Below, in pieces: positions 18,042 to 26,827 of a DNA stretch of 64,000 nucleotides (the stretch's first letter is position 1; every line of letters starts with the position of its first letter). The DNA is taken from the NCBI RefSeq assembly GCF_900110685.1, contig NZ_FOES01000005.1, positions 1-64,000 of the forward strand, given 5' to 3'. The notes below the pieces were generated by a model. That model was not told the origin of the DNA. It searched no databases and saw only the letters and a list, made by a program, of their open reading frames with translations. This stretch comes from Piscibacillus halophilus (GTDB lineage Bacteria > Bacillota > Bacilli > Bacillales > Alkalibacillaceae). The translations under genes were made by a program, and so were the position numbers.

Positions 18042-19457
18042 TTATTCTTCTGTTGTTTGAGAATTATATTTATCTTCAATTAATTCTTTAGCTTCTTCTA
18101 GGTTTGAATCTCTTAATTCTTTTAGGTCCTCTTCAAGTTGATCAACTGTCGTCTTAATCTCACTTATAACAGCTTTATTTCTTCTTTTTAGTTCTTTTCT
18201 TTGTTCATGTGTCACATACTCAAGCTCTCTAGATATATCTGCCATATTGTTCATACGATTCCCTATTTGGGTTGTCGTGAAGGACCAATCATTATGAAGT
18301 CCCATTATGTCAAAGCTACTATTAACTCTCTCTGCTCTTAAATCTCTCATTGCACCATCTTTCCATCTTTTCCAGGCTTCCATAATCTCTTCTGCTCGCT
18401 TAAATTCTTCTTGTAATTCCTCTTCATTATTAGCTGAAGCAAAGATTCCTCCTGTTACCTCTGCCATTTCTTCTAGTTGTTGTTGGGCTTCAGCATCAGT
18501 CTGGAAACCAATGATGTTAATAATCGGTTGAGCGTTGGAGTCAGAGAGCTCTTTCGCAACAGCAACAGGATCTCCATCACATGTTTCAATACCATCACTT
18601 ACAACATATATCAGGTTCGTATGGTTACTCGAATCATATTCGCTTAAAGCTTCTTGGGATTCTTTTAGAGCATCAGCTAATGGAGTCCAACCACTCGATT
18701 CGAATTGATTAAGAGCGTTTTGAAATTCACTCTCATTATACGTATCAAATCCATATACCTGTTCGATGGAACCACAGGATAACTCTTTGTCACTATCTGC
18801 ACTCGAGCCTTTATGCCCATAGACTCTTAAAGATACATTCGCTTCTTCTGGCACTTCGGATAAGAAACTATTAATGGACTCTTTAGCCACATCCATTCTA
18901 GTTCCACTGCCGGCTGGATTTGCCATACTTCCACTGGAATCCAATATAATCTCTACGTTGTAATTTTCTTTGAAATGGAAGCGTTCGTCAGGTAAATCTG
19001 GATTTCCAAATGAAGAGAATTCCCACTTTTTAATCATATCTTCTGGATTTGGATAATCTTCAGCGACTAAAGAGTAAAAATATCGTACGTACTTCTCATA
19101 TTCTTCATCAGTTGGGTTATCACTCATGGGCCCTAAAACATCCATTTGTTCTTTAATTTCATTTTCTAAATCAAATAAACTATTAACTCCAGCGAATACT
19201 CCCGGAGATTGGTTAGCTAGCCCTTCAACATCCGTTGGAATTGGATCGAGATCTTCCAAAGCAATTGATGAATCATCTTGTTTTTCTTCGCTGTTCTCTT
19301 CATCCTTTTCTAATTCTTCGCTGTCTTGTTCCGCATTTACTTCTTCAGATTCTACTTCATCAGTAGTATGTTTCTCAGTATTTTCACTATCTTTACAGCC
19401 AGACAATATGAACATTGTGACTAATAACGCTATGAAAAATTTAAATTTCATCTTCAA
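18042..19457 (-). CDS. VWA-domain lipoprotein 3
   Basis: A 471-residue lipoprotein (lipobox LSGC) with a ~45-residue Glu/Asp-rich linker and the conserved EDLDPIPTDVEGLANQSPG segment. The VWA domain (~165-360) has an intact MIDAS: DSSGSM, Thr in GWTPLADAL and Asp in SDGIETCDGDP. A ~110-residue helical tail follows. It is the first gene after the Tad core (254 bp from the pilin) and probably has its own promoter. The near-identical broken copy directly downstream shows a recent tandem duplication. Role inferred: surface adhesin or ligand-binding partner of the pilus. Confidence 0.85.
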   Translation of the reverse strand: MKMKFKFFIALLVTMFILSGCKDSENTEKHTTDEVESEEVNAEQDSEELEKDEENSEEKQDDSSIALEDLDPIPTDVEGLANQSPGVFAGVNSLFDLENEIKEQMDVLGPMSDNPTDEEYEKYVRYFYSLVAEDYPNPEDMIKKWEFSSFGNPDLPDERFHFKENYNVEIILDSSGSMANPAGSGTRMDVAKESINSFLSEVPEEANVSLRVYGHKGSSADSDKELSCGSIEQVYGFDTYNESEFQNALNQFESSGWTPLADALKESQEALSEYDSSNHTNLIYVVSDGIETCDGDPVAVAKELSDSNAQPIINIIGFQTDAEAQQQLEEMAEVTGGIFASANNEEELQEEFKRAEEIMEAWKRWKDGAMRDLRAERVNSSFDIMGLHNDWSFTTTQIGNRMNNMADISRELEYVTHEQRKELKRRNKAVISEIKTTVDQLEEDLKELRDSNLEEAKELIEDKYNSQTTEE

Positions 19458-19466
19458 AACTCCTTA

Positions 19467-19622
19467 GTTTTAAAACTGCTACTTTTTTTAAGATTGTTAT
19501 CTATTAAATCATAGTACCCTATACTAGATTGCTTCATACGTTCAATTACTTTGGGTATAATCTTGATAGCTTAATAAATAAACGTTTTACTTTTAACATT
19601 TGTGATGTAGCAGTTTTAAAAC
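19467..19622. repeat. perfect 16-bp inverted repeat flanking the VWA promoter region
   Basis: GTTTTAAAACTGCTAC at 19467-19482 recurs as its exact reverse complement at 19607-19622, 124 bp apart. The proximal arm directly abuts the AAGGAG ribosome site of the VWA lipoprotein gene. Between the arms, on the minus strand, TTGAAC and TATAGG-like elements could form the promoter. The arms could be paired regulator sites, or could fold together if the transcript starts upstream of both. Confidence 0.6.
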
Positions 19623-19711
19623 AATAGATGTATCCTTCTTCTTATTAAGTTATTTATTATATGGTGCTTTACTCTTTTACAATAAATTAGGCTTAATTTT
19701 TAATAATATAA

Positions 19712-19930
19712 TTATTCGCCGCCTCCAATATCTTCAATTAGTTCATTGAACTTGGTTACTAAAGTATTACCAAAATCTCCTCCGCTAAACGCTTGCGAAA
19801 TTACACCAACAAGAATAACAATTACCGCTGCAATCCCAATCCATTCTAGTGTTTGAGACCCTCTCTCATCTTGCTTGATTTCCTCCGATTTGTTCATCAC
19901 CTTTGCATACATGTTCATTAAAAATTTCAT
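19712..19930 (-). CDS. flp: Flp-type major pilin
   Basis: A 72-residue protein with the layout of Flp prepilins: a basic leader ending KQDERG, then SQTLEWIGIAAVIVILVGVI and a short hydrophilic tail. The Gly|Ser cleavage site and Glu at +5 match the Flp rule. The aromatic at +6 is Trp instead of the usual Tyr. The leader (~24 residues) is longer than in many Flp pilins. GAGGAAAA precedes the ATG. It follows tadC by 21 bp, so it ends the core operon. A prepilin peptidase (TadV-like) must act on it but is not encoded here. Confidence 0.85.
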   Translation of the reverse strand: MKFLMNMYAKVMNKSEEIKQDERGSQTLEWIGIAAVIVILVGVISQAFSGGDFGNTLVTKFNELIEDIGGGE

Positions 19931-19951
19931 AATAATTTTCCTCCTTATTTT

Positions 19952-20887
19952 TTAAAATAAATTAAATATACTATTATCACCCATTAACATATTCATGATC
20001 ATTAAACCCGCAATGATCATTATGGAAACGGGTGCAATTAAAAATGTTGTAACTAAAGTAACCTTTGGTGAAGCCTTAGCTGCTAGTTCTTTAACTTGCT
20101 CTTGCCTTATCTGTCTTAAGTCGTCGGCTTGCACTTTAAAAGTTTGGGCGATTGGAATCCCCAATTCCAATCCTTGAATAAGTCCTTTAATTAATGATTG
20201 AAATTCTTCATTTTCGTTTCGTTTAAGTAATTCTCTGTAAGCCTTCTCTCTTGGAACTCCTAAATCAATTTCCTGATTAAACCTAGTAAACTCTTCTCTT
20301 ATCGGTCCATCAAAATGAAGTATGACCTCCCTTAAGGCTTGATCTAAACTAACTCCCGCTTGCAAACTCGTGCTGATTGTATCCATAAAATCAGGTAAAT
20401 CACGCCGTAAAGCTTGTTGTCGTTTCTTCACCTCTCTTTTAATTAAAATGATTGGAATGAAATAACCAATAACTGGATTAAATACCAGCATATATTGAGA
20501 AAACGGTAACCCTATTAATACAGCTAAAACACCTGCAATAAAGCCAACGATTAATAGAAAAATTTTCAAACCTTGAAATCTAGCAACCGTCAGCTTTAAT
20601 GGGTTCCCGGATTTTCTTAGCCACTCTTCAACCATGTGGTTTTCACTAAAAAAGTTAATCCGCTGACCTAAATCTGAAAAATCATCGGCATACTTTGTTA
20701 CATGACTAAATATTTCGGCACGCCTATTTTTCTTCTTTTCCTTCTTTTCGAACGGATCAGTGTTGGTCACATCTGATACATGCTCTAGTGCTTCCCGTTT
20801 ATCCTTTAGGAAGGACCAGTAGTGCTTTAGACAAATCAATGTTGTAAACCAAAAGGCTATAATTGATAAAATGATTAATGCATCCAT
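19952..20887 (-). CDS. tadC: TadC, Tad pilus inner-membrane platform protein
   Basis: A 311-residue type II secretion F-domain protein. It has an N-terminal membrane helix, a pair of helices around 120-165 (LVFNPVIGYFIPIILI) and a C-terminal pair (LVTTFLIAPVSIMIIAGLMI). The F domain lies at ~170-300 with RDLPDFMDTISTSLQAGVSL and GLELGIPIAQTFKVQADDLR motifs typical of TadC. It would form the platform on which TadA acts. It lies 3 bp after tadB, in the same operon. Confidence 0.92.
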   Translation of the reverse strand: MDALIILSIIAFWFTTLICLKHYWSFLKDKREALEHVSDVTNTDPFEKKEKKKNRRAEIFSHVTKYADDFSDLGQRINFFSENHMVEEWLRKSGNPLKLTVARFQGLKIFLLIVGFIAGVLAVLIGLPFSQYMLVFNPVIGYFIPIILIKREVKKRQQALRRDLPDFMDTISTSLQAGVSLDQALREVILHFDGPIREEFTRFNQEIDLGVPREKAYRELLKRNENEEFQSLIKGLIQGLELGIPIAQTFKVQADDLRQIRQEQVKELAAKASPKVTLVTTFLIAPVSIMIIAGLMIMNMLMGDNSIFNLF

Positions 20888-20890
20888 AAG

Positions 20891-21820
20891 CTACACCTTT
20901 ATATTCGTAATTTTTCTGATAAGAATAAACGAAAGAACAATAGCTCCTACAAACAAAAAGAGTATGATTAATCCAAACCCGGACCACAATGGATCAATAA
21001 AGCCATCAATGACGTTATTCATGACCAGTAGTAAAAACACAGGGAGTGCCGGAACGATGAATGATATATATTTTTGTTCCGATGTCATCGTCTTGATAAT
21101 TTGGTTTAAAATTTTACGATCTTCAAATGTGTTGGCCATTGTTTCCAGGGTAAGAGCGAGATTCCCACCCGTTTTCTTTTGAATTAAAAGGGTTGCGATA
21201 AATAAGTTGAAATCTCTTGATTTGTTTCTTTTTTGAATCGATTTAAATGCATGCTCTAATGTGACACCCATCTTAAGTTCATTAGAGATTCGTTTGAACT
21301 CTACTCCCGCAGGCCCATCAATTTCTCTAGCGACAATGTCAATTCCCTGGTTTACTGTTAGCCCTGAGCGAGCCGCGTTACCAAGTATTCGGCAGACTTC
21401 ACTTAACTGTTCGTTGAACCTTGCCTCATAGCTGTTTTTCCTAAAATAGAATAATAGGTAATTGGCAATAAACAAGATTCCAATCGGGAGTAACAAACTT
21501 AAATTAAATGGCATGCTAAATATAGAATACATCATGACAAATAATGTCATGTAACCAACAATTAATATCCCTAAATATTCAGAGGGTAAAAGCTTCAAGT
21601 TCGCATTATGTAGCTTATCTCTGAGGGCTTGGGAAGATTCTCTTTCATCGAATCGATCTCCCCATTTACTAATAAAACTTTTACGCTCTTCTTCTGGAAA
21701 CCATTTTTTTACTTTCTGGTTCCATTCTTTCTTCTGAGACCTATAACCAAGGAAGTAATACCCTGCAATAAGTAAAGTTAGTATGGATAAACTATAGAGT
21801 ATAGACATGGTTATATTCAT
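20891..21820 (-). CDS. tadB: TadB, Tad pilus inner-membrane platform protein
   Basis: A 310-residue T2SSF-domain membrane protein. It has an N-terminal helix (SILYSLSILTLLIAGYYFLG), a middle helix pair (~95-135) and the F domain with LSEVCRILGNAARSGLTVNQ, KKTGGNLALTLETMANTFED, then two C-terminal helices. The start ATG 21820 is preferred because GGAGGGG lies just before it. An upstream in-frame start lacks a site. It overlaps the 3' end of tadA by 29 bp. It is the partner of TadC in the assembly platform. Confidence 0.92.
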   Translation of the reverse strand: MNITMSILYSLSILTLLIAGYYFLGYRSQKKEWNQKVKKWFPEEERKSFISKWGDRFDERESSQALRDKLHNANLKLLPSEYLGILIVGYMTLFVMMYSIFSMPFNLSLLLPIGILFIANYLLFYFRKNSYEARFNEQLSEVCRILGNAARSGLTVNQGIDIVAREIDGPAGVEFKRISNELKMGVTLEHAFKSIQKRNKSRDFNLFIATLLIQKKTGGNLALTLETMANTFEDRKILNQIIKTMTSEQKYISFIVPALPVFLLLVMNNVIDGFIDPLWSGFGLIILFLFVGAIVLSFILIRKITNIKV

Positions 21821-23162
21821 CGCTATACCCCTCCTTGGATTCAAACATAGACGGTCGAAATTCAATCCCATGTACTCTAAGATGAGGTAAGCATTTAGGT
21901 AAAATTCCTGTTGCCGTGAAATGTCCGATTACATTCCCATCTTCATCCATTCCAGTGCGTTGGAATTTAAATATGTCTCTTACCTCAATCTTTCCGCTCG
22001 AAGTCTTTTCAACTTCAGATACATTCATGATTTTACGTGTTCCGTCGGTGAGCCTTTGAACTTGAATAATATAATCTAATGCTCCAGTGATATAATCACG
22101 TATAACCCCAGTAGGTAAGTCCATACCAGCCATGACAACCATACCTTCTACACGATTGATCGCATCGATTGGTGTGTTGGCGTGAACGGTAGTTAAAGAA
22201 CCTTCGTGACCTGTGTTCATTGCTTGAAGCATATCGAAAGCTTCAGACCCCCGAACCTCACCTACGATAATTCGATCTGGTCTCATTCTTAAGGAGTTTT
22301 TGACGAGTTGTCGGATGGTTATTTCCCCTTCACCTTCCACGTTTGGTGGGCGAGCTTCCATTCCAACAGCATTAGGTCGTTCTAGACGAAGTTCGGCTGA
22401 GTCTTCAATGGTAATGACTCGCTCTTTTGTTGGGATTGATTTTGCTAATGCGTTTAGTAATGTTGTTTTACCACTACCAGTACCTCCAGAGATCAAAACA
22501 CTCAATTTCGTTCTGACTAAAGCTTGCATAAAAGCTGACATTTCATCTGTAAAAGTGCCGAACTCTTGTAAATCATCCATCGTAAATGGTGTTTTGCGAA
22601 ACTTACGAACGGATAAAAGAGTACCTCCTAAACTGATTGGATTAATAACCGCATTTACACGGCTACCGTCTGGTAATCTAGCATCTACCATTGGGGAACT
22701 TTCATCTATACGTCTACCAAGAGGGGCCACTACCCGATCGACAATATGTCGAACATGATCCTCATCTTTAAATGAAATATTGACCCTCTCAAGTTGACCT
22801 CTTTTTTCTACATATACTTCTTTAGGGGAGTTGACTAGGATCTCTGTGATATCATCATCTTTTAATAATGGTTCTAATGGACCAAAACCAACACTTTCGT
22901 CAATTAACATGGAGAGCATTCGTTTTTTATCCTGCTTGGGGATGACGACTTTTTCTTCTGCCATAAAATGGTTGACGAAACGCTCGATTTTTAAACGTTT
23001 ATCTGAATCGCTTAAACTAGTAATCTGTTCAAGGTTCACTTCCGTTAATAATCGCGATTTATAGTGTTCGACTAATTCTTCTATATAACCTGAATTAGAC
23101 CTAAGTTCAGAATCAAATTCTTGCTCTAGCTTCTCTTTAGCTTCTCTTTGAAAAAGCGACAT
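21792..23162 (-). CDS. tadA: TadA/CpaF pilus assembly ATPase
   Basis: A 456-residue secretion ATPase of the VirB11/CpaF class that powers Flp pilus assembly in the cytoplasm. The N-terminal domain (~1-150) precedes the RecA-like core with Walker A ISGGTGSGKTTLLNAL, the Asp-box TIEDSAELRL, Walker B RPDRIIVGEVRG and the His-box GHEGSLTTVHANTP, all intact. The C-terminal extension after ~385 carries a FKFQRTGMDEDGNVIGHF stretch usual for this family. It lies 19 bp after tadZ and overlaps tadB, so the core is one operon. Confidence 0.95.
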   Translation of the reverse strand: MSLFQREAKEKLEQEFDSELRSNSGYIEELVEHYKSRLLTEVNLEQITSLSDSDKRLKIERFVNHFMAEEKVVIPKQDKKRMLSMLIDESVGFGPLEPLLKDDDITEILVNSPKEVYVEKRGQLERVNISFKDEDHVRHIVDRVVAPLGRRIDESSPMVDARLPDGSRVNAVINPISLGGTLLSVRKFRKTPFTMDDLQEFGTFTDEMSAFMQALVRTKLSVLISGGTGSGKTTLLNALAKSIPTKERVITIEDSAELRLERPNAVGMEARPPNVEGEGEITIRQLVKNSLRMRPDRIIVGEVRGSEAFDMLQAMNTGHEGSLTTVHANTPIDAINRVEGMVVMAGMDLPTGVIRDYITGALDYIIQVQRLTDGTRKIMNVSEVEKTSSGKIEVRDIFKFQRTGMDEDGNVIGHFTATGILPKCLPHLRVHGIEFRPSMFESKEGYSDEYNHVYTL

Positions 23163-23181
23163 CCTCTCACCCCCCTATATT

Positions 23182-24315
23182 TTATTTCAGCATGGAATGA
23201 ACCCATTTATTGATGTCCTTTACAAATGGCGACAGCTTTTTCTCTTTAGGCTCTTTTCGTAACGGCTCACCATGATTAATTTTAGCTTGAATGTTTTTCT
23301 GATCTCGGCGGATTTCTGTCGCAACAGGGTATGATACAAAACGTTCTAAGTCTTTCTTATTTAGTTCAGTATCTTTACCTTTGAAGTTAATAACCATTTC
23401 GAGTTTATCTTTAGGATTGATCCCCAGTCTGGTGAATAAGCTTTCAACACTTTTTAAAACGCGCATGGAGACAGTATTGATATCCATTACATAATAAATT
23501 AAATCGGATTCTTCTAATGCCATAAGTGTTCGCTCATCCATCCATATAGGCAAATCAATGATAATAAAATCAAAATTACGTTTACTAGCTCTCAATAACC
23601 TTAATACAAAGTCCTCCGTAATTCTCTCTGCTAATTCGGCATCTTTAGGACTTACCAGAACATTTAATTCTGAATGTGATTCTCGCTCGGAGACATTTCG
23701 TATATGATGCTCCCCTAACTCGTTTATGACAGGAATCAAGTCAATCATCGAGCGATTGCTTTCAATACCTAAATAAGTCTCTGCTCCTCCATACTGAAGG
23801 TTCAAATCGATGAACAGGACTTTCGCGGTTGATTCAAGCTTTAGAGTTTGGGCAAAGGTCGTGCTGATGAGGGATTTACCTGACCCTCCTGAACCACTGT
23901 AAAAAGCAAAGACTTTACCTCCACCTCGCTTATAACCACCCGTGTCATCTAAGGAAAGGGTTCGTTGAGCATGTTCTCTAGCTAGTTCTTCTAACCTTTC
24001 TTTTAAAATGAGTTCTTCTCCAGGTAAGACAAAAAAGTCTGTCACACCAATTCGTGTAAGGCCTCTTAATAAATCAAAGTCTTCTTCTCCATTCACACAA
24101 ATAATAGAAGCACTCGGGCTCTCAGCTAATACGGCCTGAACCAAATCTGCCGTCGAATCATCTTGATTGACGACTATAATAATCTGAGCTTCAATTTTTT
24201 TAAGTTCGGCTGTTGTGATATAACTAAGGTTAAATTCATTGCTTAATTGTTCATCTAATGTCTCATTAAGCTCAGGGTGATTACCTATTACAAATAAATC
24301 ATTAACTCTATCCAT
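23182..24315 (-). CDS. TadZ/CpaE-like ATPase, pilus localisation factor
   Basis: A 377-residue protein. The N-terminal ~110 residues look like an atypical receiver domain (no clear phospho-Asp pocket), followed by a MinD/ParA-type ATPase domain with deviant Walker A FYSGSGGSGKSLIST and FIDLNLQYGG. This is the CpaE/TadZ architecture, which places the Tad machine at its site in the cell. It sits 23 bp after the CpaB-like gene and 19 bp before tadA. Confidence 0.88.
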   Translation of the reverse strand: MDRVNDLFVIGNHPELNETLDEQLSNEFNLSYITTAELKKIEAQIIIVVNQDDSTADLVQAVLAESPSASIICVNGEEDFDLLRGLTRIGVTDFFVLPGEELILKERLEELAREHAQRTLSLDDTGGYKRGGGKVFAFYSGSGGSGKSLISTTFAQTLKLESTAKVLFIDLNLQYGGAETYLGIESNRSMIDLIPVINELGEHHIRNVSERESHSELNVLVSPKDAELAERITEDFVLRLLRASKRNFDFIIIDLPIWMDERTLMALEESDLIYYVMDINTVSMRVLKSVESLFTRLGINPKDKLEMVINFKGKDTELNKKDLERFVSYPVATEIRRDQKNIQAKINHGEPLRKEPKEKKLSPFVKDINKWVHSMLK

Positions 24316-24338
24316 AGGTCTCCTCCAAGATTCATTTA

Positions 24339-25064
24339 CTAGTCTTCATCTGATTCGTCTTCTGAATCATTTTCTTCATTATTATTTTCATTTTCGGCTT
24401 CTTCCCCATCACCTGATTCATCTTGTGGTGTTTCAACTTCTCCAGACGGCTCATTCTCACTTACATTTGCTCTTACGACTCTTAAGCTATCTGCATAATT
24501 TTGTAAGTGTACGAGTTCTGTAACTCTATCAAATGGGATTTCTAATCGAGCCCCAGCAAAATCTCCACTTTGATTCGCTGTTTGAATGACACTAACATCC
24601 TCCATAAAAATTTCAGTTACAGGTTCATCATCAAATTCATGGGAGACGATAATGTCGGCTCGATCTCCAGGAGCAAGGACTTCATCAAAATAAACTTTTT
24701 CAGATTGTATGAGTGATATAATCCTTGTATTCTCATCTGTAATCGCAGACGCTTCTTTCAGCATACTGTTCGTAATAATTTCCCCTTCTGAAAGAGGAAC
24801 AAGTGATACCATGTTCCTTAATTCAGCATCTGAAGTTATGTATTCATCTCTTAAATATCTTTGGGGTATTTGCTCAGTTGTAACATCGTTGGGTGTGATG
24901 ATTTTTCTTGATGAGATTTCACCGTTAGCTTTATAGACGGTGACAAAAGATCCGAGGTCATTGTTTAACGATTGGACTTTTTGTAGGATTAAATAACCTG
25001 ATGTAGCTGCTAATAAAATGGCTAAAATTAGAAAAATAATTGCTTTTCTTTTAGATTCCAGCAC
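24339..25064 (-). CDS. cpaB: CpaB/RcpC-like pilus assembly protein (SAF domain)
   Basis: A 241-residue protein with an N-terminal membrane anchor (AIIFLILAILLAATSGYLIL). The SAF domain (~45-115) has KIITPNDVTTEQIPQRYL and VPLSEGEIITNSML. A Flp assembly CpaB C-terminal domain follows (DRADIIVSHEF), then a ~35-residue acidic Glu/Asp/Asn tail. The GTG start is used, with AGGAAGG 8 bases upstream. It is the first gene of the minus-strand Tad core, so the promoter should lie in 25065-25230. There is no secretin gene, as expected for a Gram-positive cell. Confidence 0.88.
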   Translation of the reverse strand: MLESKRKAIIFLILAILLAATSGYLILQKVQSLNNDLGSFVTVYKANGEISSRKIITPNDVTTEQIPQRYLRDEYITSDAELRNMVSLVPLSEGEIITNSMLKEASAITDENTRIISLIQSEKVYFDEVLAPGDRADIIVSHEFDDEPVTEIFMEDVSVIQTANQSGDFAGARLEIPFDRVTELVHLQNYADSLRVVRANVSENEPSGEVETPQDESGDGEEAENENNNEENDSEDESDED

Positions 25065-25230
25065 TCCTCTTACCTTCCTTCTGCATAAATTACACCTTTT
25101 TGACTACTATAAAATTTCCAGGAAAAATACCTTAAATTCAAGATAAACCTTTTATACTAAAGGGTTTACGGCTTCTTCTAGTTACCATGTTACCAAACTA
25201 GGAATTTTTTTCTATAAATCTAAATCCTCA

Positions 25231-25256
25231 AAAAAAGACCCTAGGTTAAGGGTCTT
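25231..25256 (-). terminator. terminator after metQ
   Basis: The hairpin GACCCT / AGGGTC with flanking A/T runs lies ~75 bp past the metQ stop. On the minus strand the stem is followed by CTTTTTTT. The rest of the 25065-25328 gap has no gene and should hold the Tad core promoter. Confidence 0.75.
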
Positions 25257-25328
25257 TTGGACTATTTTTTCCTTTTTTGTTATCAAAGCGTAAGTCATAA
25301 GTCATGTTTGGTTGGAAAACCTATACTA

Positions 25329-26147
25329 TTACCACCCAATTTCTTCTAATTCAACATATGTTGGAATAAGCGAGTTATCATATACTTCACGAATATGGTC
25401 TGCTACTTCCTCTGTTTGGTAAATTTCAGCTATTTTTTGGTATGCTTCATTGTCCGTTTCATCAGCACGAGCCGCAATGATATTGATGTATGGTGTTGCT
25501 GTATCATCCTCTCTGAAAATAGCATCCTCTACTGGTATAAATCCTGCTTCAACTGCAATACCGTTATTAATGACAGAGACTGCAACATCTGGTAATACAC
25601 GAGGGGTCTGAGCTGCTACAACTGGTTCAAATTCTAGATTTTTAGGATTCTCTTCAATTTTATCTAGATCTCCATTGCCGTCGAAGTCATCTGGCAAGCC
25701 AATGAGACCGGCTTGTTCTAGTAACAATAACGCACGCCCCATGTTAGTCGCTTCTTTTGGAAGTGCTACTTTTCCACCTTCAGGAATCTCATCTACACTC
25801 TCATATTTTTCTGAGTAAATACCCATTGGAGCAATTATCGTTGTAGCAATAGGTTCTAAATCTAAATCATGCTCTTCAATGAAAGCATCAAAGTAAGACA
25901 CTGTTTGGAAAGCGTTAATGTCCACATCACCATCCGCTAAAGCTAAGTTCGGACGAACGTAATCAGCAAATTCCACTAATTCTAATTCGATTCCCTCTTC
26001 AGCAGCCAAATCAGCTACCTTTTCCCAAATCGGAATTCCGGACCCGTTTAAGCCTACTTTAACAGTCTCATCTGCTCCTGAGTTACACCCTGCTAAAATA
26101 AAAGTAGTCACCATAAATGCTAATGTCATACTTATGAACTTTTTCAT
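25329..26147 (-). CDS. metQ: MetQ, methionine-binding lipoprotein of ABC importer
   Basis: A 272-residue NlpA-family lipoprotein (lipobox LAGC at ~20) that delivers methionine to MetNP. Family marks are VKVGLNGSGIPIWEKVADLA, NAFQTVSYFDAF and the C-terminal GFIPVEDAIFRED region. Length is normal. It is the last gene of a three-gene unit headed by an S-box riboswitch. It follows the permease gene by 17 bp. Confidence 0.95.
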   Translation of the reverse strand: MKKFISMTLAFMVTTFILAGCNSGADETVKVGLNGSGIPIWEKVADLAAEEGIELELVEFADYVRPNLALADGDVDINAFQTVSYFDAFIEEHDLDLEPIATTIIAPMGIYSEKYESVDEIPEGGKVALPKEATNMGRALLLLEQAGLIGLPDDFDGNGDLDKIEENPKNLEFEPVVAAQTPRVLPDVAVSVINNGIAVEAGFIPVEDAIFREDDTATPYINIIAARADETDNEAYQKIAEIYQTEEVADHIREVYDNSLIPTYVELEEIGW

Positions 26148-26164
26148 GTTATATTCCCCCTAGG

Positions 26165-26827
26165 TTATAATCTTCGTAGTTTTTTAGATAAATAATTTCC
26201 AATCATTTGAACGATTTGGACGATCACAACGAGTAAAACCACTGTCGCAATCATGATATCTGTCTCAAATCGTTGATAACCATATGAAATAGCTAAGTCT
26301 CCTAAACCTCCACCGCCAACGAATCCAGCCATTGCAGATGCTCCGACTAAACCAATCGTGGCAATGGTTAAGTTTAAGGCGATTGAACTCAACGCCTCAG
26401 GCAGAAGAACTCGGAAAATGATTTGCCAGTTTGTGGCTCCCATAGCTTGAGCCGCTTCAACCACTCCTTTATTGACCTCTAAAAGACTGCTTTCAACTAG
26501 CCTTGCGACAAAAGGAGCTGAGAAGAATACCAATGGCACTACGGCAGCTGCCGTTCCAATTGAAGTTCCGACTATGAATCTGGTAATTGGTAATATCGCA
26601 ACCAATAAGATAATAAACGGAATGGAACGAAAGATATTTACAATAACGTTTAATACATTAAAGACTGGGCCGCTTTCCATTAATCCATTTTCACGTGTGA
26701 CAACGAGCGCAATTCCTAATGGAATACCAATTAAACAAGCTAACAATAACGAAATTCCTACCATTAATATCGTCTCGTTCGTCGCTTCAACAATTCTTGG
26801 CCATAGCTCTAAAACACTAACGTCCAT
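26165..26827 (-). CDS. metP: MetP/MetI, methionine ABC importer permease
   Basis: A 220-residue permease with five or six membrane helices and the BPD-transporter EAA loop (VEAAQAMGATNWQIIFRVLL). This matches the D-methionine permease family (MetI in E. coli, MetP in B. subtilis). It overlaps the metN 3' end by 11 bp and precedes metQ. Specificity to methionine is inferred from the riboswitch and from the NIL domain of MetN. Confidence 0.94.
   Translation of the reverse strand: MDVSVLELWPRIVEATNETILMVGISLLLACLIGIPLGIALVVTRENGLMESGPVFNVLNVIVNIFRSIPFIILLVAILPITRFIVGTSIGTAAAVVPLVFFSAPFVARLVESSLLEVNKGVVEAAQAMGATNWQIIFRVLLPEALSSIALNLTIATIGLVGASAMAGFVGGGGLGDLAISYGYQRFETDIMIATVVLLVVIVQIVQMIGNYLSKKLRRL

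Noticed and set aside
22300-22758. 152-residue plus-strand frame inside tadA
   Set aside because: It lies antisense to conserved Walker motifs of tadA, with Ser/Arg-rich composition and no ribosome site.
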